Notes under the pieces: generated by a model | The model's input: the letters and a program-made list of their open reading frames with translations, nothing else | What the model was told of the DNA's origin: nothing | Databases searched by the model: none | Made by a program: the position numbers and the translations under genes | In this document: positions 18,150 through 28,024 of the stretch, one piece after another | How the letters are laid out: each line of letters opens with the position of its first letter | How positions within the stretch are numbered: position 1 is the first letter of the stretch | Assembly (NCBI GenBank): GCA_024280885.1 | Contig: JAJRPF010000045.1 | Location: 62,001 to 126,000 of the forward strand | Direction of reading: 5' to 3' | Length of the DNA stretch: 64,000 bases | Source: Planctomycetota bacterium | GTDB lineage: Bacteria > Planctomycetota > JAJSAM01 > JAJVHW01

Positions 18150-20048
18150 TCAAGCGTGCTCGGCGGTCCCGCGGGACCGCCCCAAACCGTCGCTCTTCCT
18201 CGACTTCCGTCTGACGCCCCCGTGGGTGCGGAAGTCAGGACGTTGCAAGCCGTAGCGCTGGATCTTCTTTCGCAGGCCGAGTCGGGAGAGTCCGAGTGCA
18301 CTCGCCGTGCGCGTGATGTTCCACTTCTCGCGGTCGAGAACCGCCCGTACCACCTGCACTTCAAGCTCCTCGACCAGTGAACGCAGATCGCGTCCTTCGA
18401 GGTGAGCCATCGGGTCTTGGATGATCTCGGGCACCCCGGGCCGGCTGTCGCGTACCTCGGGCGAGAGCCCGTCCAGATCGATCACGCCACGAGAGAGCGC
18501 GCCCGCACGCCGGATCTCATTCTGCAGTTCCCGAATATTGCCGGGCCAGTCGTGGCGAAAGAGCACGTCGAGAGCCTCATCGCTCGCCTGCAGCGGCAAT
18601 CCGGTCTCGGAGAAGAGCCGGAGAAAGTGGGCCACGAGCGCCGGAATGTCCTCACGCCGCTCGCGCAGCGCGGGAATGCGGATCTTCACGACGGCAAGAC
18701 GATAATAGAGGTCCTCGCGGAAGGAGCCGACCCCGACCATCTCCAGCAGATTGCGATTCGTCGCTGTCACGACGCGCACGTCCACTCTCGTTACCTTGTC
18801 GGCACCGACCCGCCGAACCTCGCCTTCCTGCAGAACGCGCAGAAGCCGCGTCTGGAGGCTCGGGCTCATATCCCCCACCTCGTCCAGGAAGACCGTCCCT
18901 CCATCGGCCCGCTCGAAGAGGCCCATCGCGTCGGTGTCGGCACCCGTGAACGCGCCGCGCGCATGCCCGAAGAGTTCGTTCTCAAGCAACGAGTCCGGAA
19001 GCGCCGCGCAGTTCTCCGCCACAAAGCGCTCTCCAGAGCGGTCGCTCGACGTGTGCAGTGCGCGCGCCATGAGTTCTTTCCCGGTGCCGCTCTCGCCCTC
19101 GAAGAGTACGGGTACCGTGGTGCGCGCGACGCGATCGACCTGACGCAAGAGGGCGAGCATCTTGGAGCCACGCCCCACAATCCCGGTGTAGCGCGTGGCG
19201 AAGCCCTCGGCCGCGTCGATCCGGGCGAGTTCGGCGCGGGTCTCGCGCAATTCGAGCGTGCGTCGTTGCAGCAGGTCGCCCAGGCGGCGGTTCAGACGCT
19301 CCGCTCGGGCGCCGGCCTCGGCCAGTTGCTCCTCCCGGTCGGCCAGGTCGCCACGCAACCGCACCGTAGCGAGCGCGATCCCGGTCTGCTCCGCGATGGC
19401 GCGTAGGAGCTCGCGTTCGACGACCGCGTGGCTCCCACGCTCCCGCATGCACTCGACCAGCAGCGCCTCGTCGGAGCCTCCTCCGACGAGGGCACAGACC
19501 CCCACCGCGCCCCCGTCCACCGCACGCCCGCCCACCGCACCCCTGGATGCATCTGTCCCGCCCAGGAGCGCCGCGCGCCCGGTCTCCAGCACCGCCGCGA
19601 TCTCGTCATGCGGAGCCTTGAGATCCGAGAACGCGACCGTGTCACCGGCAGCGTCGCGCGAGCCGCGCGCGGTCAGTCCGTCGCCATTCCGTGCGACGAA
19701 GAACGCGTGGTCCCCGCCAACGACGGCGAGCGCAGCGTCCAGCGCCGTCGCACGGCACGCCTCCTCGGTCGCCGAGCGCGCGAGTCGCTTTGTGAGTTGG
19801 AGGACGCGGCGAAGCGCGCGCGCCTCGCGGGAGAATTCTGGAAGGGCATCGAGATCGACGTCGAGGTCCTCGAAGACGATCCGACGACGTCCGCCCTCGG
19901 CCTGCAGCGGCGCAGCACCCGCGGCTTCCTCGACCGCGTCACCGACCGTCTCCTGGTAGCCCTGCAATTCGCTCAGCCGCGAACCACGCCCCCGAGGGCC
20001 CCGGCCAGTCCCTCCCGCGGCGCCGGAAGAATCGCGTCGATCACTCAC
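18150..20048 (-). CDS. Sigma-54-dependent transcriptional activator with GAF-like sensor
   Basis: About 632 aa. The order is: disordered N-terminus; GAF-like domain (about 80-230); coiled coil (235-280); AAA+ domain with Walker A GESGTGKE (about 318-325), the sigma-54 contact loop GAFTGA (about 365-370) and Walker B FLDEVGDM; and a C-terminal Fis-type helix-turn-helix (WNITRTASALGLSRLGLRKKI). There is no receiver domain, so input is probably through the GAF domain. GTG 20048 is chosen because GGGGGA lies at good spacing; a TTG two codons upstream is possible. The GAF domain contains a repeat-encoded stretch (RGAVGGRAVDGGAVG; DNA 19501-19545). It lies upstream of the FHA/pseudopilin operon in the same direction, which suggests but does not prove that it controls it. 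Confidence 0.92.
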   Translation of the reverse strand: MSDRRDSSGAAGGTGRGPRGRGSRLSELQGYQETVGDAVEEAAGAAPLQAEGGRRRIVFEDLDVDLDALPEFSREARALRRVLQLTKRLARSATEEACRATALDAALAVVGGDHAFFVARNGDGLTARGSRDAAGDTVAFSDLKAPHDEIAAVLETGRAALLGGTDASRGAVGGRAVDGGAVGVCALVGGGSDEALLVECMRERGSHAVVERELLRAIAEQTGIALATVRLRGDLADREEQLAEAGARAERLNRRLGDLLQRRTLELRETRAELARIDAAEGFATRYTGIVGRGSKMLALLRQVDRVARTTVPVLFEGESGTGKELMARALHTSSDRSGERFVAENCAALPDSLLENELFGHARGAFTGADTDAMGLFERADGGTVFLDEVGDMSPSLQTRLLRVLQEGEVRRVGADKVTRVDVRVVTATNRNLLEMVGVGSFREDLYYRLAVVKIRIPALRERREDIPALVAHFLRLFSETGLPLQASDEALDVLFRHDWPGNIRELQNEIRRAGALSRGVIDLDGLSPEVRDSRPGVPEIIQDPMAHLEGRDLRSLVEELEVQVVRAVLDREKWNITRTASALGLSRLGLRKKIQRYGLQRPDFRTHGGVRRKSRKSDGLGRSRGTAEHA

Positions 20049-20054
20049 GCGCAA

Positions 20055-20367
20055 AGTCCCCCACCGCGCCCGGGCAGGCCGTCACCACTCGCGGTCACAA
20101 CGCAGCGGGGTCCGCGCCGAGCAACGCCGCGCGCCTCGTCGCGGAGAGTGCGCTGCGAGCGTGCGCGGTGTGCCTCGATCAATCGCCATGTCATCGATCC
20201 CATCCTATCGGCGTCTGGCGGCATGCGTGCGACCACCTCGACAGGTTGTCGAACCCGCAGAGCGCGGAGCAGCGTAGATCGCCTGCGCGCAGCCGGGCAC
20301 GGCCGACCGCGCGGGCACGGCTCGTTCCCCGGCTCATGGCGCGGCCGTGCATCAATGCGAGCGCACA
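20055..20367. other. Spacer between rsmE and the sigma-54 activator gene
   Basis: About 310 bases without a credible gene. A short inverted repeat (cgaca-ggt-tgtcg) lies near 20240, and a TAGGAT hexamer on the minus strand near 20205-20215 could be a -10 element for the activator gene, with no good -35. Evidence is weak. Confidence 0.3.
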
Positions 20368-21081
20368 TCATTGCGCGGCCGCGTGCACCGCGACGACCGC
20401 CGCAGTCTCGACGCGCAGGATCAGCGCACCGAGCGCGAACGGCATGGCGCCGGCTGCCACGATCTGCGCGTGTTCCGCGTCGTCGAACCCGCCCTCTGGA
20501 CCGATGAAGAGCGCCACGGGGCCCGCCTCCACGAGACAGGCACCGAGCGCTGCGGACGAATTCGGGTCCGCGAGCAGGAGGGATCGCTCCGTGACACCGG
20601 CGAGCGTGACACCGGCGAGCGCGCGTGTGACGGACATGGGATCGTCGACGACGGGCACGTCCGCACGTCCACATTGTTTCGCAGCCTCGAGCGCACTGCG
20701 GGCCCAGCGGCGCTGCTGATTGGCAGACGCGCCCTCGCGCACGCCGCGCGCCGTCACTAGGGGGACGATGCGTCCCACTCCGGCCTCGGTGCATTTCTCG
20801 ACCAGCCACTCCATGCGCTGCCCGCGCGGAATGGCGGTACAGAGAACGACATCCCGCGCCGGAGTGCGCGACGCGAGTTCGCGCAGTACGCGCAGCGTCA
20901 CGGTACGGCGGTCTGCACTGACGACCTCGGCCTCGACTTCGCGCCCCGCTCCGTCGAAGACCCCGAAGAGATCGCCCGGTCGAGCGCGCAAGACGCGCAC
21001 GAGATGGTGGGCCTCGTCGCCCTCGACCACGAACTCAGAGCCCACGTCGTGCGGCAGCGCAGCGCAGTGGGCGCGCCTCAT
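20368..21081 (-). CDS. rsmE: 16S rRNA (uracil-1498-N3)-methyltransferase RsmE
   Basis: A 237-aa SPOUT-class methyltransferase. It methylates U1498 of 16S rRNA using S-adenosylmethionine. The N-terminal PUA-like domain contains HHLVRVLRARPGD, and the catalytic part has MEWLVEKCTEAGV. The knotted SAM-binding signature is FIGPEGGFDDAE followed by LGALILRVETA, the RsmE C-terminal motif (LG-RILR-ETA), here with LILRVETA. The start ATG overlaps the stop of the upstream TPR gene (ATGA), so the two are coupled. A 15-bp in-frame duplication (20590-20619) encodes the repeated LAGVT in the middle of the protein. Confidence 0.93.
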   Translation of the reverse strand: MRRAHCAALPHDVGSEFVVEGDEAHHLVRVLRARPGDLFGVFDGAGREVEAEVVSADRRTVTLRVLRELASRTPARDVVLCTAIPRGQRMEWLVEKCTEAGVGRIVPLVTARGVREGASANQQRRWARSALEAAKQCGRADVPVVDDPMSVTRALAGVTLAGVTERSLLLADPNSSAALGACLVEAGPVALFIGPEGGFDDAEHAQIVAAGAMPFALGALILRVETAAVVAVHAAAQ

Positions 21082-24000
21082 TCGGGTTCCGTCTCCGGGT
21101 CCGGATCTACCGCGCCGCTCTCCGCGTCGCGGTCCAGCACATCCGAGATCTCGCGCTCCAATCGCTCCGCAATCTCGATCTGGCGCTCGACGGCGCGACG
21201 AGTCCCGTCGTCCTCGGCCGCGCGCTGCATCCATGCGCGGTACTCAAGGGCGGCGTCGCCCGGTCGCCCCAATCGCATGAGCACCCCGGCGCGATTGAGT
21301 CGCGCACCCTGGTACTCCGGGCGCAAGCTGATCGCCTTCGCGTAGGCCTCTTCTGCAGCTTTCAACGCGGCCAATTCGCTGCCTTCGTCGGTCCCCTCGG
21401 GTCCCGCTCCCGACTCGAGCAGCGCCCAGGCCAACTGGAACCAGCCCTCGGGCGTCTCGTCCGCTCGCAACGACCGACGGAAGAACGTGACGGCCGCTGC
21501 CGCGCGCCCGTCCTTGCTCGCGTCGATGCCATCCTTGAACGCCCCCATCGCGATGCCGATCAACCGCTCCTCCACCGCCTTAGGGTCAAGCTCAGCCCCT
21601 TCGACCGCGAGCGCCTGACGGAACGCGCGAATGGCGGCATCATCCTGGCGATTGAGCAGGTAGCCGTGCGCCGCGTCGTTGTAACAACCGGCGAGCGCGT
21701 CCCGCGGCTCCTGGCGCTCGGGAAACTCCTCGCGCGCCCGGATGATATTCCGCAACGCGTCCGCCCAATCTCCGCGCGCGCGCTGCGCAGCGGCGAGGAG
21801 CAGCGTCGGCTCGGGCGACGGCGGGTCCAATGCCATCGCACGGCGCGCGGCCGACTCCGCCTCGTCGAGCGCGGCGTCGACGCGGGTCTCGGCGAACTTC
21901 TCCAGATTCGAGCGTCCCGCCCGCACGAGCAATTCGGCGAGGAGCGCGCGCGCCATGAGCTGCGATGGATCCGCGAGCACGGCGCGCTGCAACCACGGGA
22001 ACGCCTCGCTCGGGCGGTGCGACATCAGCATCACGTCGCCGAGTGCCGCCATCACGCGTGCGTCGGAGGGCGCCACCGCGAGCGCCTTGCGCAGATCCTT
22101 CTCCGCTCCGTCTAGGTACGCGCCGTCCTCTTCCATCAGATAGTGCGCGCGCCACAGAGCGGCACGGTTCAGATAGGGCTCGGGATCCTCTGGAGCCAGT
22201 TCCGTCGCACGATCGAACTCGCGCGTCGCATCGAGGAACGACTCCTCGGCGAAGAGGATCTCCCCCAGGTGTTGATGAACGCGCGCCTCGGAGAGCCCCG
22301 CGTCGCGGGCGCGGTCGAGTTCCTCGCGGGCGCGGGCAAACGCCGGTTCGGCGGCTTCGGCTCCGCTGGCACCACGCAATTTCATGCCGACATCCATCCA
22401 CGCCGACGCGACCTGCTCGAGGGCGTCTTCCGCGTCGAAGTCGTCGAGCTCGGCGGCGAGATCCGGCAGCTCCTCCACGGCCTTCAACGCGGTATCGGCG
22501 TCACCAGTCAACAGCGCGGCGCGCTTCAGCAGTTCCAGCGTGACACGGCGCAGGGCCGGGGCGCCGGAACGGGTACCGGCGGCCGCCACGCGCAACTCGA
22601 CTAGCGCGTCGTCGGCGCGTCCCATCGCAAGATACGCCAGTCCGCGGAGCGCCGCCTGACGCGCGACGACCTCGCGGTTGTCGGCATCCGGCTCCAAGGG
22701 CGGCCAGCCGGCGACACCATCCTCGACACGCGACTTCGGCGTCGTGATCCGATCTGCGCCGATGCCGACGGCCTCCTCCATCGAGCGCAGCGCCGGTCCG
22801 TCGCGGTCCGCCTCGAAGTACTCGGCCGCCCGCTCGACGAGTACCGATGCGTACGCCTCGCGGATCCGCGGGCCGTCCGGCTGTAATGCGAACGCCTCTC
22901 GAAAATGCCGCACCGCCTCGTCGAGCCCGCCGGTACGACGCGCGACGATGCCGAGGATCTGCGCCGGCGCGGAGGACTCCGGCGCGACCTCTGCCGCCTT
23001 GCGCGCGGCCTCGCGGGCACCGGCGGCATCGTCGCGCGACGCGAACGCCTGCGCCTGCTGCACGAGAGCCGACGCCAGTCCGCGACGAATCGCGGCGTCG
23101 TCCGGCCGAAGGGCGAGCGCCTTCTCGAAGTTCTTCTCGGCGGAGACGGGACGCAACAGCAGCAGATCGAGGCGCGCAGATCCGAGGAGCAATTCCACGT
23201 CGTCCGGATGGGCGGCCAGTGCGACGAGCAACTCTCTCTTCGCGCCGGACGTGTCGCCGATCGCCGCGCGAATCTCGGCGCGTTCGCGCGCAGCCGTCGG
23301 ATCGTCCGGCTGACGCTGCGCGGACTGGGCAAGTGCCGCAGCCGCCTCGGACCCCCGCCCGGCTATCAGATAGAGCCGTGCCTCCGCGTTCAGTGGCTGC
23401 GCAAGCTTGGGCAGCCGCTGCCCCGCTTCCTTCCACGCGGCGAGCGCATCGTCGTTGCGCCCGAGTGCCTCGAGCGCCGCCGCACGATTCGTGAGAACGA
23501 CCTGCAACCGATCCACGTACCGCGAAGCGTCTTCGAGTCCATCCAATCCAACGAGCGCTTCGTCCAAGAGGAAAACGGCCTCCTCCGCCCGGGACCGCGC
23601 GTCGGTGTGGTCGCCGACCGTCACAAGGAGGAACGTCGCCAGCCCGGAATCCGCCTGCACTTTCCGCACCGCGCGCGCGAACGGACGGCCCGAACCGCCC
23701 GCCTGGGCGCGCCGCAGATCTTCGGCGGCACCGACGCGCGCCCCGCGCCACTCGGCCTCGGCAAGAACATACCAATCGGCCGCATGCTCCGGGTCCTTCG
23801 TCGCACGCTCGACGTACGCATCGGCAAGCTGCATCCGCACGAGAGCGCTTGCCGGTGCGGCGGCGGCGGCGTCGCGCCAGAGCGTCACCGAGTCCTGCCA
23901 CACGCCGATCCGCGGAGCGGCCAACGCGCCGAGTAACGCTGCCGCAACGAACGGTGCACCACGACCGAGACGCGACGCAAGATAGGCGCCGACGCCGAGT

Positions 24001-25160
24001 GCGAGCGGCAGCACCGCGACGTACGCGTAGCGCTCCGCGAAGAGCACACTCGTTTGCGGAAAGACGTTGTTGAACGGCGCCAGCGCGAGCGGGATTGCGA
24101 GCAGGAACGCGGTCGCCGGACGCGATCGTCGCCAGGCGGTCAGTGTCGCCCCGCACCACGCGATGAGCGTCGCCGCCCCCAGCACGAGCGCTCCCCCGGC
24201 GACCCCGAACGGATCGACGGCGTGTTCCACACTCGCCCACATGGGCAGCGGGAGGAAGAGCGTGCGCATATACATCCACGCCACGGCAAGGTCCGCCACG
24301 AGCAGCGAGAAGAAGCTGGCGCCCGTGCCGGTTGCCGCGGCACCCGAGACGAAGCGCGCAATGCTGTAGTGCAGTGCCGTCATCACGAACGCGACCGCCG
24401 CATACGGGATGATGGGCTTCAGCGCCTCGTCGGGATCGGTGTCGTCGCGCAGAAAGAGAGCGTGCACGGCGAACAGGAACGGCAGGACGAGCACCGTGCC
24501 CTTGGCGGCGAGACCGATCGCGAGAAAGAGCGCGCCCAGCGCGTGCAATCTCGGGCTCTTTCTCCGGATGCCGTGGAGATAGCAGAGCGTCGCGCCCGCG
24601 GCCCATACGAACGAGAGCTGATCCTTGCGGCTCGCGATCCACGCGACGCTCTCGGTGGCCACAGGATGCAATGCGAAGACGAGTCCCGCGGTCGTCGCGG
24701 CGGCACGTCCCCACTGCACGCGCGACGTCCGGCCCGCTTCCCGGGCGATGAAGACCACCAACGCGGCGCCAAGGGCATGCAGCAACGCCGAGTGCAGATG
24801 CCAGCCCATCCACCAGTCGCCAAAGAGAGCGTGATCGAGACCGAGACTCCAGTAGTAGACCGGCAGCCACGCGTCCATGAAGAGGTCGCTTCCGGGCATG
24901 AGGAGATCGTGCAATCCGCCGATCAGGCCCTTTCCGATGGCAGGGTTCTCGCTCGCGACAAGATAGGGATCGTCGTAGTTGACGAGTCCCCAGTCGCCGC
25001 GAAACGCGATGAGCGGCAGGAGCGCGTAGAGGACGAGCGCACCGCCGGCCGCGATCAGCGCAGCCGGCCACGTGCGCCACTCTGCGCCGCCCGTGTCGGC
25101 GTGCGTCGTAGCGGAGTGTGCATCCGTGATCTCACCACTCGTGATCTCGCCACTCGTCAT
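21078..25160 (-). CDS. TMTC-like multispanning membrane protein with long TPR domain
   Basis: 1360 aa. Residues 20-440 form about ten membrane helices with the marks of the TMTC/PMT-like GT-C glycosyltransferases: NYDDPYL in the first loop, HPVATESVAWIASRKDQLS after a helix, and FAERYAYVAVLPLALG near the end of the membrane part. Residues 440-1340 are a long array of TPR helices. TMTC proteins transfer mannose from a lipid-linked donor to extracytoplasmic protein targets, and a related role is inferred here. The N-terminus MTSGEITSGEITD comes from a 15-bp tandem duplication (25125-25154). A downstream overlap with rsmE suggests one transcript. Asparagine synthetase and a family 2 glycosyltransferase lie upstream. 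Confidence 0.82.
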   Translation of the reverse strand: MTSGEITSGEITDAHSATTHADTGGAEWRTWPAALIAAGGALVLYALLPLIAFRGDWGLVNYDDPYLVASENPAIGKGLIGGLHDLLMPGSDLFMDAWLPVYYWSLGLDHALFGDWWMGWHLHSALLHALGAALVVFIAREAGRTSRVQWGRAAATTAGLVFALHPVATESVAWIASRKDQLSFVWAAGATLCYLHGIRRKSPRLHALGALFLAIGLAAKGTVLVLPFLFAVHALFLRDDTDPDEALKPIIPYAAVAFVMTALHYSIARFVSGAAATGTGASFFSLLVADLAVAWMYMRTLFLPLPMWASVEHAVDPFGVAGGALVLGAATLIAWCGATLTAWRRSRPATAFLLAIPLALAPFNNVFPQTSVLFAERYAYVAVLPLALGVGAYLASRLGRGAPFVAAALLGALAAPRIGVWQDSVTLWRDAAAAAPASALVRMQLADAYVERATKDPEHAADWYVLAEAEWRGARVGAAEDLRRAQAGGSGRPFARAVRKVQADSGLATFLLVTVGDHTDARSRAEEAVFLLDEALVGLDGLEDASRYVDRLQVVLTNRAAALEALGRNDDALAAWKEAGQRLPKLAQPLNAEARLYLIAGRGSEAAAALAQSAQRQPDDPTAARERAEIRAAIGDTSGAKRELLVALAAHPDDVELLLGSARLDLLLLRPVSAEKNFEKALALRPDDAAIRRGLASALVQQAQAFASRDDAAGAREAARKAAEVAPESSAPAQILGIVARRTGGLDEAVRHFREAFALQPDGPRIREAYASVLVERAAEYFEADRDGPALRSMEEAVGIGADRITTPKSRVEDGVAGWPPLEPDADNREVVARQAALRGLAYLAMGRADDALVELRVAAAGTRSGAPALRRVTLELLKRAALLTGDADTALKAVEELPDLAAELDDFDAEDALEQVASAWMDVGMKLRGASGAEAAEPAFARAREELDRARDAGLSEARVHQHLGEILFAEESFLDATREFDRATELAPEDPEPYLNRAALWRAHYLMEEDGAYLDGAEKDLRKALAVAPSDARVMAALGDVMLMSHRPSEAFPWLQRAVLADPSQLMARALLAELLVRAGRSNLEKFAETRVDAALDEAESAARRAMALDPPSPEPTLLLAAAQRARGDWADALRNIIRAREEFPERQEPRDALAGCYNDAAHGYLLNRQDDAAIRAFRQALAVEGAELDPKAVEERLIGIAMGAFKDGIDASKDGRAAAAVTFFRRSLRADETPEGWFQLAWALLESGAGPEGTDEGSELAALKAAEEAYAKAISLRPEYQGARLNRAGVLMRLGRPGDAALEYRAWMQRAAEDDGTRRAVERQIEIAERLEREISDVLDRDAESGAVDPDPETEPE

Positions 25161-25206
25161 GCTTTGTTCTTCCTCATACCGGGCTCTTTCTCATCTCGGA
25201 CTCACC

Positions 25207-27120
25207 TCAACTCGCGCTCTTCCGCAGCCAGAGTTCCACGTTCGTGAGTGCCCACAGCGTGCGTGCCGTCACGCTCTCTTGCCCGAGCAACGCCTCCACG
25301 CCAGCCGGATCAAAGAGGCCACGCGAACGCGCTGTCCCGTCGAGCAAGAGGTCGTGAAAGAAGTCCCGCAATGGGCCCCGCGCCCACCGCGCGAGAGGCA
25401 CCGGGAAACCCATCTTGTCCCGCCGCGCCGCCGCGGCCGCCGGCAGATCCGAACCGATTGCGCGCCTGAGCAACGCCTTCGGCTCTCCGTCGGGCAGGAG
25501 CATCGCATCCGGCAGCCGATCCACGAACGACAGCACGGGCCGACTGAGGAAAGGCACGCGACTCTCGATCGACCACGCCATGCTCGTGCGGTCCTCGACG
25601 TGTAGCAGCGCGGGCAGGAGTACAGCGCGATCGAAGCGGATCGCGTCGCCGACCGGCGAGCGCGGCCCCGGCGCGTCACGCGATGCACGCTCGTACGCAT
25701 CGGCGAAGCGCTCCTCGGGCCGGTGCGACGCGAGAGCCACGCGTAGATCGCCAGAGAGAACACTCGCAAGGCCACGACCGCGATGGAAGAGGCGCAACGC
25801 GCGCTGCGGCGCCGGATCGAAGATGCCGTCGGCGAAGAAGCTCCCCATCAACGGGCCATAGCCGGCGAGCGACGTGAGATGCGGCGCCATGCGGGCGAGT
25901 GCGCCGGGATCGCCGCCCTCGACGACGGCCGCGAGTGCGCCCTCAAGCGCCAGCAGTTGATAGCGCGCATATCCGCCGAAGAGCTCGTCGCCACCCTGCC
26001 CGCCGAGCACCACCTTGACGTGTTGCGACGCCAGGCGCGAGAGGAGCCATTGCGGGAGGAGACCTGGCCCCGCACTTGGTTCGTCCATCGCGTAGGCCGC
26101 TGCGGGCAGCGCTTCGGCGAGATCCTCGGGCGTCGGTTCGAATTCGTGCAGCGAAGCGCCGAGTTCGGCGGCGACCGCGCGCGCGTGCGGACGCTCGTCG
26201 AACGCGCCCACGTCGGCGCCAGCAACGGAGAATCCGCCCGTGAACGCCGGGGCCGCACGACCGAGCGCACGCGCAGCCAGCGCGGCGATCAGCGAGGAAT
26301 CGACGCCGCCAGAGAGGTGCGTTCCGAGGGGGACGTCGGAGCGCGTGTGTCGCTGCACACTCTCGACGAGGAGTGCCCGCAGCACCGACGCGGCGGTGTC
26401 GCGATCGTTGGGCACATCCACCGGACTAGCCCATTCCGGCAACGGCAGCGACACCGGCGCGCTTCCGCGGCGCAGGCGCAGCACCGTTCCAGGAGGGACA
26501 CGCCGGACACCCTCGAAGAACGTCGCATCCGAGAGCGGCGCCTGGAACGAGAGGTAGTCGAGCAGCGCGGGTTCGTGGAGACGGCGATCGCTGCCGGGCG
26601 CGGCGAAGAACGCCTTCGGCTCACTCGCGAAGAGCACACGCGCGCCACCTTCCGCGCCATCCTCCATGTAATAGAGCGGCTTGATCCCGCACGGGTCACG
26701 GAAGAGCAACAGCTCGCCGCTCTGCGTATCCAGAAACGCCCCCGCGAACATCCTGTCCGCGCGAGCGAGACCCGCCGCGCCTTCGCGCGCGAGTAAATGA
26801 AGCAGGACCTCGGTATCGCAACGCGTCCGAAACCGGACACCTTCCGCGGTGAGCCGGGAACGCAACTCGACGTGGTTCACGATCTCGCCGTTCCATGCGA
26901 GTACATAGCGTCCGTCGTCGGCGGCCATCGGCTGCGCACCGTCCGCAACGTCGATAACGGCCAAGCGCACCGCACCGAGCACCGCACCGTTCGCGGCAAA
27001 CAACGCCTCGCCGTCGGGACCGCGGTGACGCAACGCAGCGAGCATCGCCGCGACCTCGACGGACCATGCCGCGGGAGACGCGACCGAGTCCCGGGCCCAG
27101 ACGCCCGCTACGCCGCACAT
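25207..27120 (-). CDS. asnB: Asparagine synthetase (glutamine-hydrolysing), AsnB type
   Basis: A 637-aa protein. The mature start is MCGVAGVWA, with Cys2 as the glutaminase nucleophile. LRHRGPDGE, WNGEIVNH and RTRCDTEVLLHL form the N-terminal amidotransferase domain. The synthetase domain has LSGGVDSSLIAALAA (the PP-loop), GGQGGDELFGGYARYQ and LHVEDRTSMAWSIESRVPFL. It would convert aspartate and glutamine to asparagine with ATP, or amidate another acceptor, as AsnB-like proteins in polysaccharide loci do. An open frame continues 195 codons upstream, but Cys2 fixes the start at 27120. The GT2 gene ends 14 bases upstream. Confidence 0.93.
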   Translation of the reverse strand: MCGVAGVWARDSVASPAAWSVEVAAMLAALRHRGPDGEALFAANGAVLGAVRLAVIDVADGAQPMAADDGRYVLAWNGEIVNHVELRSRLTAEGVRFRTRCDTEVLLHLLAREGAAGLARADRMFAGAFLDTQSGELLLFRDPCGIKPLYYMEDGAEGGARVLFASEPKAFFAAPGSDRRLHEPALLDYLSFQAPLSDATFFEGVRRVPPGTVLRLRRGSAPVSLPLPEWASPVDVPNDRDTAASVLRALLVESVQRHTRSDVPLGTHLSGGVDSSLIAALAARALGRAAPAFTGGFSVAGADVGAFDERPHARAVAAELGASLHEFEPTPEDLAEALPAAAYAMDEPSAGPGLLPQWLLSRLASQHVKVVLGGQGGDELFGGYARYQLLALEGALAAVVEGGDPGALARMAPHLTSLAGYGPLMGSFFADGIFDPAPQRALRLFHRGRGLASVLSGDLRVALASHRPEERFADAYERASRDAPGPRSPVGDAIRFDRAVLLPALLHVEDRTSMAWSIESRVPFLSRPVLSFVDRLPDAMLLPDGEPKALLRRAIGSDLPAAAAARRDKMGFPVPLARWARGPLRDFFHDLLLDGTARSRGLFDPAGVEALLGQESVTARTLWALTNVELWLRKSAS

Positions 27121-27134
27121 ATCAGATCCACGCC

Positions 27135-27893
27135 TCAGGCAACGTTCGCACCGGCTGCGACGGGCGGCTGTCGCGCAACCGAGCGTGTCAACGCCAGACG
27201 CGCGAGCAGCCCGGCATGGGCAAAGGTCGTGCGCACGATCTTCATCTTCGAGACGCCCGCCACGCGTGGACGCAAGCGGCTCGGGACCTCGACGACGCAC
27301 GCCCCCACGAGCAGGCAGTGCGAGACGATCTCGGCGGCCGCCAGGAACCCGTCGGCCTTCCACGCCGCGGCGCGCAAGGTCTCGGCCCGATACGCCCGGA
27401 ACGCGCATGTGAACGTGCGGATGCCGCGCGCTCGACCGCGAAGCGCCATGCGGTATCCCAGCGAGCACGCTTGGGAGAGTCCGAGTCGCCAGATCGCGGC
27501 ATCGGCCTCCGCGTCGTCGGAGAACGGCGTAGCAGACGCGACGTCGGCGCCGCTCTCGAGCACGTCGAGTAGCAGGAGCACGTCGGCGGCGGGGTACGCG
27601 CAGTCGGCGTCGTACGAGACGATCACGTCGCCGCGCGCATCGGCGACGCCCGTCCGCAGCCCCGCGCCGAAACCGCGGTTGGTCGCGTGTGAAAGCAATC
27701 GCCATCCGCGGCGCTCCGCCGCAAGTGCGCGTGCGACGTCTGCTGTGCGATCGGTCGATCCGTCGTCGACCAGGATCGCTTCCAGCGACGCACCACGCCC
27801 GACGAGCGACTCGGCGAGCCCATCGAGTTCCTGCGCGAGGAGGGGCAAAGAGCCCTCTTCGTTCATCATCGGAACGACAATCGATACCAACAC
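27135..27893 (-). CDS. Family 2 glycosyltransferase (dolichol-phosphate-mannose-synthase-like)
   Basis: A 252-aa GT-A fold enzyme. It shows SIVVPMMNEEGSL, ILVDDGSTDRT (nucleotide-binding Asp pair) and VSYDADCAYP (DXD-type metal motif), then YRAETLRAA and a basic C-terminus. No transmembrane tail is seen, unlike many DPMS-like bacterial enzymes, so it probably works at the membrane face as a soluble enzyme transferring sugar to polyprenyl phosphate. Such a product could feed the TMTC-like protein downstream in the same operon (inference). It starts with GTG; no strong Shine-Dalgarno sequence is visible. Confidence 0.85.
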   Translation of the reverse strand: MLVSIVVPMMNEEGSLPLLAQELDGLAESLVGRGASLEAILVDDGSTDRTADVARALAAERRGWRLLSHATNRGFGAGLRTGVADARGDVIVSYDADCAYPAADVLLLLDVLESGADVASATPFSDDAEADAAIWRLGLSQACSLGYRMALRGRARGIRTFTCAFRAYRAETLRAAAWKADGFLAAAEIVSHCLLVGACVVEVPSRLRPRVAGVSKMKIVRTTFAHAGLLARLALTRSVARQPPVAAGANVA

Positions 27894-28024
27894 GCCGGGG
27901 AGCCTACCGCGGGTGCGTCACGACTCGGTCCGCCAAAACGCCGCTGTGATCGCTGTCCGAGTCTTGCAGCGCCGACAATGAACTGCGTGCGTGCCGATGA
28001 CCGATGTCGTGCGTGGGAGTGACG

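Noticed and set aside
20045..20809. A 254-codon minus-strand frame overlapping rsmE
   Set aside because: It overlaps rsmE in another frame and its product is Arg-rich without any domain pattern.
22501..25080. An 859-codon frame inside the TMTC-like gene
   Set aside because: Shadow of the TPR/TMTC gene; Arg/Gly-rich product with no hydrophobic helices.
27121..27705. Upstream extension of the asparagine synthetase frame
   Set aside because: The family needs Cys at position 2 of the mature enzyme, which places the start at 27120; the extension is antisense to the GT2 gene.
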